From Micromonospora_J zhanjiangensis (GTDB lineage Bacteria; Actinomycetota; Actinomycetes; Mycobacteriales; Micromonosporaceae): a DNA stretch of 56,514 bases. Location of the stretch: assembly GCF_042650605.1 (NCBI RefSeq), contig NZ_JBHSBN010000034.1, positions 1 to 56,514 of the forward strand. The letters run 5' to 3'. How positions within the stretch are numbered: position 1 is the stretch's first letter; every line of letters begins with the position of its first letter. Under the pieces are notes generated by a model that searched no databases, was not told where the DNA came from, and saw only the letters and a program-made list of their open reading frames with translations. Positions 1 through 8,007 of the stretch are shown one piece after another. A program made the translations under genes and the position numbers.

Positions 1-290
1 CCGGATTCGGGGTCTACCTGCTCGCCACGGCCGCCGGGCTCGTCGCTGTGTTCACGGCCGTCCCGATGCTTTACACCGCGCTCAAGGTCACTGGCGCTGC
101 GTATCTGCTGTATCTGGCGTACCGGGCACTGCGCGGGCGCAAGGGCTCCCCTTTTGAGTCCCAGGAACTGCCGAAGGACTCCACACGTCGGCTGTTCACG
201 ATGGGCTTCCTGACGAACCTGCTCAACCCGAAGATCGCGATGACCGGCTCCACATCGAGGGCGTCTCGGGTTCCACCACGGAAAGTGTGA
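1..290 (+). pseudogene. LysE/RhtB-family exporter, broken fragment
   Basis: The frame is open from the left edge and reads through two hydrophobic helices (Leu-Leu-Ala-Thr-Ala-Ala-Gly-Leu... and Ala-Tyr-Leu-Leu-Tyr-Leu-Ala-Tyr-Arg-Ala) into GFLTNLLNPKIAM. That is the conserved mid-protein motif of LysE/RhtB amino-acid exporters, which are membrane proteins of about 200 residues. Right after NPKIAM, near position 240, the similarity stops and 15 unrelated residues lead to a stop. The last two to three membrane helices of the family are therefore missing. The N-terminus lies outside the window. The gene appears to have been cut by a recombination event; family assignment is good, function is probably lost. 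Confidence 0.75.
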
Positions 291-385
291 TCCATACCCT
301 CCGGGAATACTTACGCCGGCACAATGGCGGCATCTCGGGGCAGACGAGCGTACCCGGCAGTCTCCCGCCGCTCGGCCCGGAGTGA
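239..385 (+). pseudogene. C-terminal fragment of an unrecognised gene
   Basis: A second reading frame with coding-like codon use starts where the LysE similarity ends and runs to a TGA at 383-385. It encodes a short stretch containing HIEGVSGSTTESVIHTLREYLRR and a Pro/Gly tail. It has no start codon or ribosome binding site of its own near the junction, so it looks like the 3' end of another gene joined to the broken exporter. I do not recognise the family. The following stretch, 386-665, shows no gene I can support. Confidence 0.35.
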
Positions 386-665
386 CGCGGACGAGGCCTC
401 GCCGCCAGGGCGGTGGTGTGGGCTCGGGGACGCGCCGTAGGTGACCGGGGATGCTGGGCGTCGTCCGCGAGTTGCGGCCTGCGGGACGCCCGGATCGGCG
501 GTCGCATCATCTGCAAAAGGTGCCGGGTTGCGAAGCCGAGACTCTGGTCGATGCGCGTAGGACGAACGTGGCCTTGGACGGAACTGAGGGGAAGCTGAAC
601 CAGAATGCCGCGGACGACGTTATGGGGCCGACATCGTTGCCGACGACGATCGGAGTCGAACATCC

Positions 666-1379
666 ATGGACGCGACCGAGGGTCAGGACTGGCCGACCTA
701 CCACTTCACCGGCGACGACCCCGAGACGGAGGCGGAACTCGCCGGTGACCTGCTCGGGATCGAGCAGGTCAACCGTACTGCTCCGCACCTTGCCGTTGAA
801 CCCGCGATCGTGGTCACCGGTACGACGGTGGAGGTGTCGTATCCGGGCATGTCCGCGCAAGCGGTCAGCTTCGACACACAGAACTGGCCAAATCCTTCTG
901 CGGCACAACTCGACAGTCTCCGATTGGCTCCGGAGCAGGCTTTCCCGTCTGCCGACCAAGATGCCTTGGCGAACCTCCAGTACGCCGCGGACCGCCTGCT
1001 CGTCGGCCGGGTCAATCAGAGACTCGCCACGGTTGCCGGCGATGAGACCGCGCGCGCGGCACTCGGCAGTGAGGTGCAGCAGGCAATAGCGCCGTTCGCC
1101 AACGCGTACGACGCTGTTCGGACCTCGCATCGGAACAACGAGGCGGCGGCGGCCGCCGCGGCGAGGGCGGCCGCGGCGAGAGCCGCCGAGGGACAACGAC
1201 GGGCCTGGCAGCAGGCCGCCGCCGAGATGCGGCCGGGCGGCCAGGAGGCCGGCCAGTCATCCCGCCGATCGAGTGGATCGGGCCGGTCGAGTGGATCCGG
1301 CGGATCGGGTCGGTCGAATGAACACGGCGATTCGGGTCGGTCCGGTCGGGAGCGTCGCCATCGGCGGTCGGCGAGGTAG
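666..1379 (+). CDS. hypothetical protein with Ser/Gly/Arg-rich tail
   Basis: This 237-residue protein has no family that I recognise. Residues 1-155 look globular and acidic. They are followed by an Ala-rich, probably helical segment (about 156-195) and then a low-complexity basic tail (about 200-237) of Arg-Ser-Ser-Gly-Ser-Gly-type repeats. At DNA level the tail is built from imperfect repeats of a GGTCGAGTGGATC-like unit at about 1265-1320. There is no signal peptide and no membrane segment. The ATG at 666 follows a weak CGGAG about 10 bases upstream. The tail could bind nucleic acid or be disordered; that is only inference. Confidence 0.5.
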   Translation: MDATEGQDWPTYHFTGDDPETEAELAGDLLGIEQVNRTAPHLAVEPAIVVTGTTVEVSYPGMSAQAVSFDTQNWPNPSAAQLDSLRLAPEQAFPSADQDALANLQYAADRLLVGRVNQRLATVAGDETARAALGSEVQQAIAPFANAYDAVRTSHRNNEAAAAAAARAAAARAAEGQRRAWQQAAAEMRPGGQEAGQSSRRSSGSGRSSGSGGSGRSNEHGDSGRSGRERRHRRSAR

Positions 1380-1523
1380 CGGACACTGCGGCGGCCCGGG
1401 TCCGGGGGCCGAGTCGCCGCGCGCGGCAACGTGGGCAGTTGGAACTGAAGCATGCCTTCTAAGAATCCACTGAGAAGGTCGGCCCATGGTATGGCGAAAC
1501 GGACTCACCATGGAGGCGGCAAC

Positions 1524-2009
1524 ATGCCATCACGAGGGAAGATCGCGTCGCTGCTGACGGCCGGGGTCGCGGCTGTCGTCGCCGTGCTCGTCGCGGCGAC
1601 TCCGGCCGCGGCGAGCACCGCCGGCGCTCCGCAGGGAGTGCTGCGCAACGCGGGGACCGGGCTGTGTCTGGACTGGTCGGGGTCGCTCAATCCGGGCAAC
1701 GCCACGTTCGTGGTGACGGCACCGTGCACCGGTTCGAAGACCCAGCGGTGGACGTACTCGGAGGCGGACCACCAGATCCGCAACACGGGCACGGACTACT
1801 GCGCCGTCACCGGCAACACGAACGCGGTCTTCGTCGCCACCTGCGCCGACCTGTGGGGCCAGCACTGGGGATACACCGGCGACGGCCGGTTCCACCAGCT
1901 CGACTGGACGGTCGGCTGCATGCAGGACGACACGTCCTTCAGCTACGTCAGCTGGACCGGCATCTGCCGGAACACCGACATCGAGGTCTGGCGGCAGGCG
2001 GCCGCCTGA
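1524..2009 (+). CDS. secreted ricin-type beta-trefoil lectin-like protein
   Basis: The product has 161 residues. A Sec signal peptide (basic start, hydrophobic core, cleavage after about Ala-Ala-Ala at residue 29-31) is followed by about 130 residues that match a single ricin-B/beta-trefoil domain. It shows the Gly-Leu-Cys-Leu-Asp pattern, QRW and QHW motifs (QxW signature), and several cysteines likely to form disulfides. Such domains bind carbohydrate outside the cell. The start was chosen because GGAGGCGG lies 6 bases upstream of ATG 1524; an in-frame upstream ATG at 1452 lacks this and would bury the signal peptide. A strong terminator follows. No catalytic domain is attached, so it is probably a stand-alone lectin. 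Confidence 0.8.
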   Translation: MPSRGKIASLLTAGVAAVVAVLVAATPAAASTAGAPQGVLRNAGTGLCLDWSGSLNPGNATFVVTAPCTGSKTQRWTYSEADHQIRNTGTDYCAVTGNTNAVFVATCADLWGQHWGYTGDGRFHQLDWTVGCMQDDTSFSYVSWTGICRNTDIEVWRQAAA

Positions 2010-2023
2010 GCGGCCGGCGTCGC

Positions 2024-2056
2024 GCGTCCCGCCCGGTCCGCCGGGCGGGACGCTTT
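2024..2056 (+). terminator. Rho-independent terminator after lectin gene
   Basis: A perfect 13-bp GC-rich stem (2024-2036 with 2041-2053) closes on a TCCG tetraloop and is followed by TTT. It sits 14 bases after the lectin stop codon. Confidence 0.85.
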
Positions 2057-2066
2057 CGCGTACGGC

Positions 2067-2095
2067 TTGATTAAATAGTCATCCCTCAATACATT
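2067..2095 (+). promoter_or_regulatory. candidate promoter of the CBM2-Cip1-like gene
   Basis: An unusually AT-rich patch contains TTGATT (2067-2072) and TACATT (2090-2095) 17 bases apart, close to the housekeeping sigma consensus. It would give a 5' leader of about 155 bases before the gene at 2257. The assignment is from sequence pattern only. Confidence 0.45.
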
Positions 2096-2256
2096 GGGTC
2101 AGGGCACCGCCGCGGTCCGTTCCACCGGGCCGGCCGCGGCAGACAGTTTCCGTCCGAGCCGGGCTTCTTCGGTCGTACGCGCCGACCGCCACTCCCGCGC
2201 ACCGTGTGCTTCGCGTCGTGCGCGCCCACCCGCTCGATGCCAAGAGGACCCACACC

Positions 2257-3465
2257 ATGACGAACACCCGTGCCCGTCTCACCCCGCTGCTGGCGGCCAC
2301 CGTGGCGGTGGCCGCCGCCACGGCCGTCACCGGCACCACCCTGATCGGCGGTCCCGCCTCGGCGGCGCAGGGCTGTCAGGTCACCTACCAGGCCAACCAG
2401 TGGACGGGCGGTTTCACCGCGAACATCAAGGTCTCCCCGGGCGACACCGCCGTCAGTTCCTGGACCGTCACCTGGACGTACGGCGGTGACGAGCGCGTCA
2501 CGAACGGCTGGAACGCCACGGTCAGCCAGTCCGGTGCGGTGGTGACCGCCCGCAACGTGTCGTACAACGGCAGCATCCCGGCCGGCGGGTCGACCGAGTT
2601 CGGCGTGCAGGGCACGAAGGGTGCCGGGACCGCGGCGCCGACCGGGTTCACCCTGAACGGCGTACCGTGCAACGGCGCGCCGGTGCCGACCACCGCGCCG
2701 CCGACCACGGCGCCGCCCACGACGGCCCCACCGACCACCGCACCGCCGACCACGGCGCCGCCCACGACGCCGCCGCCGGCCGGCTGCGGGTCCGCGGTGC
2801 TCTGCGACGGGTTCGAGAACCAGAGCGGTACGACCCCGTCCGGCGACTGGACGGTGGTCAACCCGGACTGCTCGGGCGCCGGCACGGCCACGGTCGACGC
2901 CGGTACGGCGCACAGCGGCGGCAAGTCGATCCGGATCAACGGCGCGGCCGGCTACTGCAACCACGTCTTCCTCAAGTCCACCCGCAACCTCGGCGTGGGC
3001 GGCGTCCGGTACGTCCGGCTCTGGGTGCGGCACACCACCGCCCTGCCCACCGAGCACGTCACCATGCTGGCCATGGCCGACTCCGCCGACGGCAACAAGG
3101 ACCTGCGGATGGGCGGCCAGAACGGCGCCATGCAGTGGAACCGCGCCTCGGACGACGCCACGCTGCCCGAGCAGAGCCCGGCCGGGGTGGCGCTCAGCGT
3201 TCCGCTGCCCACCAACCGGTGGGCGTGCGTGGAGTTCATGGTGGACGGTTCGGCCGGCCAACTGCGCACCTGGCTGGACGGCACCGCGATCACCGGCCTC
3301 ACCGCTGACGGCACGCCCACCCACGACGTCGACGGGCAGTGGTACAACCGCACCTGGCGTCCGCAGCTCACCGACCTGAAGCTGGGCTGGGAGGCCTACG
3401 GCGGCGGCTCGGACACCCTCTGGTACGACGACGTGGCCCTCGGCAGCAGCCGGATCGGCTGCTGA
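2257..3465 (+). CDS. secreted CBM2 - Cip1-like polysaccharide-active protein
   Basis: The product has 402 residues. A signal peptide ends near Ala-Ser-Ala-Ala (about residue 36). A carbohydrate-binding module of family 2 follows (about 37-135; Cys-x-Val-x-Tyr start, conserved Trp residues, Asn-Gly-Val-Pro-Cys end). A linker of repeated PTTAP units (about 142-172) leads to a C-terminal domain of about 225 residues. That domain closely resembles fungal Cip1 (Trichoderma reesei), a fold related to glucuronan lyases: DGFE start, NHV...LRMGGQ, NRASDDATLPEQSP and LGWEAYGG segments. It is probably exported to bind plant polysaccharide; the enzymatic activity of Cip1-like domains is still poorly defined. 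ATG 2257 follows AAGAGGA. Bacterial Cip1 homologues are uncommon. Confidence 0.8.
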   Translation: MTNTRARLTPLLAATVAVAAATAVTGTTLIGGPASAAQGCQVTYQANQWTGGFTANIKVSPGDTAVSSWTVTWTYGGDERVTNGWNATVSQSGAVVTARNVSYNGSIPAGGSTEFGVQGTKGAGTAAPTGFTLNGVPCNGAPVPTTAPPTTAPPTTAPPTTAPPTTAPPTTPPPAGCGSAVLCDGFENQSGTTPSGDWTVVNPDCSGAGTATVDAGTAHSGGKSIRINGAAGYCNHVFLKSTRNLGVGGVRYVRLWVRHTTALPTEHVTMLAMADSADGNKDLRMGGQNGAMQWNRASDDATLPEQSPAGVALSVPLPTNRWACVEFMVDGSAGQLRTWLDGTAITGLTADGTPTHDVDGQWYNRTWRPQLTDLKLGWEAYGGGSDTLWYDDVALGSSRIGC

Positions 3466-3519
3466 CCACCGACGAGCCGACCGCCGGTCGGACGACCGTC
3501 GACCGACCCTGACGCACAG

Positions 3520-3551
3520 TGCCGCGGTGCCGCTCCGGTGGCACCGCGGCA
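3520..3551. terminator. bidirectional terminator between convergent genes
   Basis: A perfect 12-bp inverted repeat (3520-3531 with 3540-3551) with an 8-base loop lies between the Cip1-like gene and the convergent asparaginase gene and can serve both. Confidence 0.75.
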
Positions 3552-3568
3552 CCGTCCCGCCGGGTGGG

Positions 3569-4552
3569 TCAGGACCGATCGGCGAAGACGGCGCGGATCC
3601 GGTCGGCGTCCGCGCCGCCGGCCAGCAACGTCCGCAGCAGCACCCGCGCCTGGTACGAGCGCAGCAACCCGCCGCCGATCAGCCCGCGCCGCATCAGGTC
3701 CCGCTCCGAGCCGACCGCCCCGTACGTGTCGGTGAACACCGAGCCGGCGCCGCTGCGCGAGGTCAGCACCACCGGGATCCGCCCGGCCAACTCCCCGAGC
3801 ACCGGGGCGAGATCGGCCGGTACGTGACCCACGCCGAAGCCGGCGACCACCAGGCCCTGGTGGCTGTCGGCGAGCCCGGCCAACCCCGTGCCGTCGTCGT
3901 CCAGCGAGACGGTGTGCAGGGCGACCCGGTTGGCGGCCAGCCCTTCAGCGGCGGGCCGGGGGAGTGGGGCGTGCCGGGGCAGGCCGACGAGCAGGCGTAC
4001 CCGGCCCTCGACGACGTGCCCGACCGGCCCGAGGTTGGGCGAGACAAAGGTGGCCGTGCTGGAACTGTGCGACTTGGCCACCCAGCGGGCGGCGTGGATC
4101 TCGTTCTTGAAGGCGACCAGCGCGCCCAGGTCACGGGCCGTCCGGTCGGCGGCCACCCGGACCGCGGCGAGCAGGTTCGCCGGACCGTCCGCGCCGGGCA
4201 GCGTCGGGTTGCGCATCGCGCCGGTGAACACCAGCGGCTGCGCGTGCGGCCAGACCAGGTCGGCCAGGAACGCGGTCTCCTCCAGCGTGTCGGTGCCCTG
4301 GGTGACCACCACCCCGTGCGCCCCGCCGGCCACCGCCGCCGCGGCGTCGTCCAGCACGTCGAGCACCTGACCGAAGGTGAGGTTCGCGCTGGGCACGGCC
4401 CGCGGATCCCGTACGTCGAGGGACACCCCCGTCCCGGCGAGCCCGGGTACGGCGGCGACCAGGTCCGCTCCGCCGAGCCGGCTGACCACCCCGCCGCCGT
4501 CGTGACCGGTCATCGAGATGGTCCCGCCGAGGGCGAACAGGGTCACGTCCAT
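3569..4552 (-). CDS. L-asparaginase (bacterial type, cytosolic)
   Basis: This 327-residue protein matches the asparaginase/glutaminase family, which hydrolyses L-asparagine to aspartate and ammonia. The first active-site signature is ALGGTISM with the nucleophile Thr at residue 11. The second is VVTQGTDTLEET (about 82-93), carrying the Thr-Asp pair (87-88). A TGAMR motif and a conserved Lys region (VAFKNEIHAARWVAKSHS) follow. There is no signal peptide, so it should be cytosolic, like type I enzymes. Length is normal for the family. It is convergent with the Cip1-like gene and lies 79 bases downstream of the rho paralogue on the same strand. Confidence 0.88.
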   Translation of the reverse strand: MDVTLFALGGTISMTGHDGGGVVSRLGGADLVAAVPGLAGTGVSLDVRDPRAVPSANLTFGQVLDVLDDAAAAVAGGAHGVVVTQGTDTLEETAFLADLVWPHAQPLVFTGAMRNPTLPGADGPANLLAAVRVAADRTARDLGALVAFKNEIHAARWVAKSHSSSTATFVSPNLGPVGHVVEGRVRLLVGLPRHAPLPRPAAEGLAANRVALHTVSLDDDGTGLAGLADSHQGLVVAGFGVGHVPADLAPVLGELAGRIPVVLTSRSGAGSVFTDTYGAVGSERDLMRRGLIGGGLLRSYQARVLLRTLLAGGADADRIRAVFADRS

Positions 4553-4631
4553 CGGCGTCAGCGTCCTTGCTGTCCGGTCACCGGCACGCCGGCCGGCATA
4601 CCCACGGCGGCGATCCTAACCCGCGGCTCCG

Positions 4632-5978
4632 TCAGCGGCGGGCGGCCAGGCCAGGGCTGGCCAACCGGGCGAGGAAGTGGCGGTTGCTCTCCGACTTGGC
4701 GAGCTGCTGGACCAGTTGGTCGATCGACTGCTGGCGGTCGAGGTTGGACAGCGCCCCTCGCAGGTTGCGGACCGCGGCGTGTTCGGCGGGCGCCAGCAGG
4801 ACGTCCTCCTTGCGGGTGCCGGACGAGCGGATGTCGACGGCCGGGAAGGTGCGCCGGTCGGCGGCGGCTCGGTCCAGTTTGAGTTCGGCGTTGCCGGTGC
4901 TCTTGAACTCTTCGTAGATCAGGGTGTCGGCGGCCGATCCGGTCTCCACCAGGGCGGAGGCGATGATGGTGAGCGAGCCGCCGTTCTCGATGTTGCGGGC
5001 GGCGGCGAGCAGTCGCTTCGGCGGGTGCAGCGCGCTGACGTCGATGCCGCCGGACAGGGTCCGGCCGCCGCTCTTGGCGGCCAGGTTGTACGCCCGGCCC
5101 AGCCGGGTCAGCGAGTCGAGCAGGATCACCACGTCGCGGCCCAGCTCGACCAGCCGCTTGGCGCGCTCGACGGCCAACTCGGCGACCGCGATGTGCTCGT
5201 GCGGCGGCCGGTCGAAGGTGGCCGCGACGACCTCGCCCTTGACCGAGCGACGCATGTCGGTAACCTCTTCGGGCCGCTCGTCGACCAGCAACGCGATCAG
5301 GTGCGCCTCGGGGTGGTTACGGGCGACGGCGTCACCGATCGCCTGCAGCACCATCGTCTTGCCGGCCTTCGGCGGGGAGACGATCAGCGCCCGCTGGCCC
5401 TTGCCGATCGGCATCACCAGGTCGATGACCCGGGTGGTCAGGACGTGCGGGTCGGTCTCCAGGCGCAGCCGCTGCTGCGGGTAGAGCGGGGTCAGGTCGT
5501 AGAAGTCGGGCCGCCGCCGGGCGGCCTCGGCGGGCAGCCCGTTGACCGCGTCGAGGCGGACGGCCCGATGCCCGTACGCCCGGCGGCGACCGCCGGAGCG
5601 GGTGGTTTCCTCCGCGACGCCGGTGACCTCGTCGCCTCGGCGCAGGCCGTGCCGGGACGCCAGGCCCGACGGCACGAGTACGTCGTCGGGCGACGGCAGG
5701 TAGTTGTCCACCCGGACCACCAGCTCGTTGTCGACCGTGTCGACGACACCGGCGAAGGCGACGAGCTGCTCGCTCCGGCCCTGCTGCTGGCCGCCCCGGC
5801 GACTCTGGGCGTCCTGCCTGTCCCGGCGGCTCTGGCCGTCCTGGCCGGTGCGTCCGCCCTGGCCGGTGCGTCCGGTCTGGGTGCTCTGGCCGGCGGGTTT
5901 GTTGCGGGTCGGGCGGGTCGCCCGGTCCGCCGGCCGGCGCCGATTCGGTGCCGCCACGGCGGTGGAGGGAGGGGTCAT
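4632..5978 (-). CDS. rho: Rho-like transcription termination factor, short form
   Basis: The product has 448 residues. The RNA-binding/ATPase core of Rho is intact from about residue 75. It shows an OB-fold-like primary RNA site (FAGVVDTVDNELVVRVDNYLPSPDDVLVPS), DLTPLYPQQRL, Walker A SPPKAGKT, DERPEEVTDM, RSVKGEV with the Q-loop, and LLDSLTRLGRAYN with the R-loop. The N-terminal helical Rho-N domain is missing and is replaced by about 70 low-complexity residues rich in Gln, Gly and Arg. Actinobacterial housekeeping Rho is usually much longer (600-700 residues) and lies elsewhere, so this is probably a second Rho. AAAGGA lies 6 bases before ATG 5978. A minimal Arg-rich open frame (6018-6110, 30 residues) lies 39 bases upstream and could be a leader peptide. 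Confidence 0.85.
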   Translation of the reverse strand: MTPPSTAVAAPNRRRPADRATRPTRNKPAGQSTQTGRTGQGGRTGQDGQSRRDRQDAQSRRGGQQQGRSEQLVAFAGVVDTVDNELVVRVDNYLPSPDDVLVPSGLASRHGLRRGDEVTGVAEETTRSGGRRRAYGHRAVRLDAVNGLPAEAARRRPDFYDLTPLYPQQRLRLETDPHVLTTRVIDLVMPIGKGQRALIVSPPKAGKTMVLQAIGDAVARNHPEAHLIALLVDERPEEVTDMRRSVKGEVVAATFDRPPHEHIAVAELAVERAKRLVELGRDVVILLDSLTRLGRAYNLAAKSGGRTLSGGIDVSALHPPKRLLAAARNIENGGSLTIIASALVETGSAADTLIYEEFKSTGNAELKLDRAAADRRTFPAVDIRSSGTRKEDVLLAPAEHAAVRNLRGALSNLDRQQSIDQLVQQLAKSESNRHFLARLASPGLAARR

Positions 5979-6581
5979 CGAGGTTCCTTTCGCTGGGAGC
6001 GGTGCGCTGCCTGGCGCTCACCGTCGCCGTGGTGTGGCTCGGGTCCGGCGGTCCGGTCGAGGCGTCGGCGTGGCGGCCCTTGCGGCTGTTTCCGCAGGTC
6101 GGGCTGGCATCGCTCGGAGAACCGGTGGAGCGGGCGCGGGGACTGCCACCGGTGGTGGCGCGGCGCCGGGTGAACCTGGCGTCGGTACCGCTGGCGTCGG
6201 TGATGCGGCGCCGAAACGGTGAGTCTCCGTCCCCGGTGCCCGGTAAACCCGGTTCGTCGGGGATCGTTGCTGATTCGTGTTGTCCGGCCGTATCAGGGCG
6301 CCTCGTCGAGGCCGTGTACGGGCAGGTCACGGGCGAAGAGGTGCCTGCCTGTCGTCAAGGACGCCCGGCACATGCCGGTGGTGCCACTGCCGGTACGGCG
6401 ACCCTGTGCGTGCGTGATGTCGTCGGGAGATCGTCGTCGTCAGAACCGACAGCCGAGAGGAACATCCGTGTGGCGCCCCAACGCGCCGAGAACACCGGAC
6501 CTACCAGCACACTACAAGCCCTCGCCCCCACGTGACAAGACAACCCGGATCCGCGCCGCCGCCCACTGGTGGATGAGCCAT

Positions 6582-6642
6582 GATCATTGGCAGAAAACCG
6601 GCACGACACGCCGGGGATGGTGCCGGATTTCTGCCAATGATC
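6582..6642. repeat. 22-bp near-perfect inverted repeat
   Basis: Arms 6582-6603 and 6621-6642 are complementary at 21 of 22 positions, with a 17-base spacer. The outer half (GATCATTGGCAG) is not GC-rich, unlike the terminators of this genome. There is no T-tract. It could be a mobile palindromic element, an operator or a structured RNA. Confidence 0.8.
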
Positions 6643-6671
6643 GAGGCCCCGGGGGTGCTGGCTGGGGCGGG

Positions 6672-6789
6672 TCAGGACTGGGCGCGGCGGGCGCGGTCCA
6701 GCCAGGCCATGAAGCGGTCCCACAATTCGGTCGGGGTGGGGGGTGGCGTCGGGGTTCAGCTCGATGAGGTCGTAGACCGCCTCGGACAT
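6672..6789 (-). pseudogene. frameshifted small-protein remnant
   Basis: On the minus strand an ATG at 6789 starts MSEAVYDLIELNPDATP. A shift of one base within the C-rich run then gives TELWDRFMAWLDRARRAQS and a TGA at 6672-6674. Both halves have coding-like composition and join naturally, but only through a frameshift. I do not recognise the family. A sequencing error in the C-run is possible. Confidence 0.4.
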
Positions 6790-6904
6790 CGTGGTGTGCG
6801 TCCGGGCTTGGGAACGGACGCGGTCACGACGCACCCCGGAGTAGGCGCCGGAAAATGCGCTGCAATCGAAAACGCACCGGTTTCTCCTCTCCCGAGAATT
6901 GGCG

Positions 6905-6943
6905 CGGTGCCGTGCCCGTCCCTTGTTTCCGGGCACGGCACCG
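6905..6943. terminator. strong hairpin upstream of HTH gene
   Basis: A perfect 14-bp GC-rich stem (6905-6918 with 6930-6943) with an 11-base loop lies 137 bases before the HTH gene. It may insulate that gene from upstream transcription; no T-run follows on the plus strand. Confidence 0.5.
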
Positions 6944-6991
6944 TGGCGGTTCCACCCGGTTCGCAGCCGCTGTCAAGCTGGCGGTTCCACC
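6944..6991. repeat. 13-bp direct repeat upstream of HTH gene
   Basis: TGGCGGTTCCACC occurs at 6944-6956 and again at 6979-6991, a 35-bp period. Position just ahead of a regulator gene makes an operator plausible, but this is inference. Confidence 0.4.
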
Positions 6992-7080
6992 GCCCCTACC
7001 CTGCCGAAACGGGGGCAGACACCGCGATGGCGCATGGGTAACCTCTGCGGGGACACATAACGCGTCCGGAGTGGAGCGAC

Positions 7081-7821
7081 GTGATTGTGAATCATTTTCT
7101 CCGTCAGGCGATGCACGAGGCCGGTCACACCTACGAGTCGCTGGCATACGCCGTCGAGGTCCACCCGAAGACCGTGCTGCGCTGGGTCAGCGGCGGCCGC
7201 ACCCCGCACCCCCGCCAACGCGTCGTCGTCGCCAAGACGCTGCGCCGCGACATCAACGACCTCTGGCCCGACGAGCACCGAAACCAGGCATTCCTGCCTT
7301 GGATCGAGGCCGAGCGCAGAGCGACCACGCTGCGATCCTTTCAGCTCGCATTCGTGCCTGGGCTGTTGCAAACGGAGGCATACGCCCGTGCGGTGTTGAC
7401 TACGGCACGGCCAGATCTCGATTGCGGGCAGGTGGAGGAGTTGGTGGTCGACCGCATGGAGCGGCAGCGGGTGCTCATCAGTGACCGCCCACCACACTGC
7501 ACCTTCGTCATCGACGAGGCGGCGCTCCGACGCGGTAGTCCCGGAGTCATGGGTCCCCAACTCGCCCGACTACTCGATCCCGGAAGCCAGGTCGCTCTGC
7601 ACGTCGTTCCGCTGTCCGCCGGCTTTTACGCCGGCCAAGCCGGACCCTTCGCGCTGGCAACCGTGGAGAGTCGAGACATGGGCTACCTGGAGTATCCCGG
7701 CTCGGGCCACGTCACCCATGATGTGGAACCGTTGACGCGTCTGTGGGAGGGCGTACGCTCGGTGGCATTACCGGTGGACCAGACCCGGGACCTGATCGCG
7801 AGGATGGTGAGCGAGCTGTGA
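7081..7821 (+). CDS. XRE-type helix-turn-helix regulator with DUF5753
   Basis: The product has 246 residues. An N-terminal helix-turn-helix (about 8-50: YESLAYAVEVHPKTVLRWVSGGRTPHPRQRVVVAKTL) is followed by a DUF5753 domain (about 75-245). The latter is recognised by FVPGLLQTEAYARAVL, the PPHCTFVIDEAALRR segment and the HVVPLSAGFYAGQAGPF segment. The GTG start has GGAGTGGAGC just upstream. It overlaps the following DUF397 gene by 4 bases. In streptomycetes such pairs (WhiJ-like regulators with small DUF397 proteins) modulate development, the small protein acting as antagonist of the DNA-binding partner. The same role is inferred here. Confidence 0.85.
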   Translation: MIVNHFLRQAMHEAGHTYESLAYAVEVHPKTVLRWVSGGRTPHPRQRVVVAKTLRRDINDLWPDEHRNQAFLPWIEAERRATTLRSFQLAFVPGLLQTEAYARAVLTTARPDLDCGQVEELVVDRMERQRVLISDRPPHCTFVIDEAALRRGSPGVMGPQLARLLDPGSQVALHVVPLSAGFYAGQAGPFALATVESRDMGYLEYPGSGHVTHDVEPLTRLWEGVRSVALPVDQTRDLIARMVSEL

Positions 7822-7994
7822 ACCCGACGTGGCGCAAGTCCTCTCGCAGCGGTGGCACCGAATGCGTCGAGGTTGCCGACAATCTGCCCGGTGTCGTACT
7901 GGTGCGCGACAGCAAGGACCGCGACGGCGGCACGCTGGTCTTCCCACCGGGTGCCTGGCGTGCCTTTGTCGCCGGCGCCGGTCGGCGCGGTTAG
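7818..7994 (+). CDS. DUF397 small partner protein
   Basis: This 58-residue protein is a textbook DUF397 domain: WRKSSRSGGTECVEVA, NLPGVVLVRDSKDRDGGTLVFPPGAWRAFV. The GTG start at 7818 overlaps the stop of the preceding HTH gene (GTGA), so the two are translationally coupled. DUF397 proteins act as small partners or antagonists of XRE regulators. A second, similar pair lies at 28946-29934. Confidence 0.85.
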   Translation: MNPTWRKSSRSGGTECVEVADNLPGVVLVRDSKDRDGGTLVFPPGAWRAFVAGAGRRG

Positions 7995-8007
7995 AGCCCA
8001 CGCATAT

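Larger units (their letters stand above)
5979..7080. other. 1.1-kb gene-poor region with repeats and a gene remnant
   Basis: I find no intact gene here. The stretch next to rho holds a weakly supported 30-residue leader frame on the minus strand. The rest contains a 22-bp inverted repeat, a frameshifted gene remnant, a 14-bp GC hairpin and a 13-bp direct repeat, each listed separately. The pattern suggests decayed mobile or accessory DNA in front of the HTH/DUF397 pair. Confidence 0.5.

Noticed and set aside
223..663. Minus-strand gene near the left edge
   Set aside because: No ribosome site, Arg/Pro-rich shadow composition, and it overlaps the two coding fragments on the plus strand.
2688..2772. 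CRISPR-like or minisatellite repeat
   Set aside because: The repeats are in-frame PTTAP linker codons between CBM2 and the catalytic-like domain; no spacers.
2086..3552. Long minus-strand open frame (about 488 codons) opposite the Cip1-like gene
   Set aside because: It is the antisense shadow of a high-GC gene: Arg/Gly/Val-rich, no family motif, and the plus strand has signal peptide, CBM2 and Cip1 domains.
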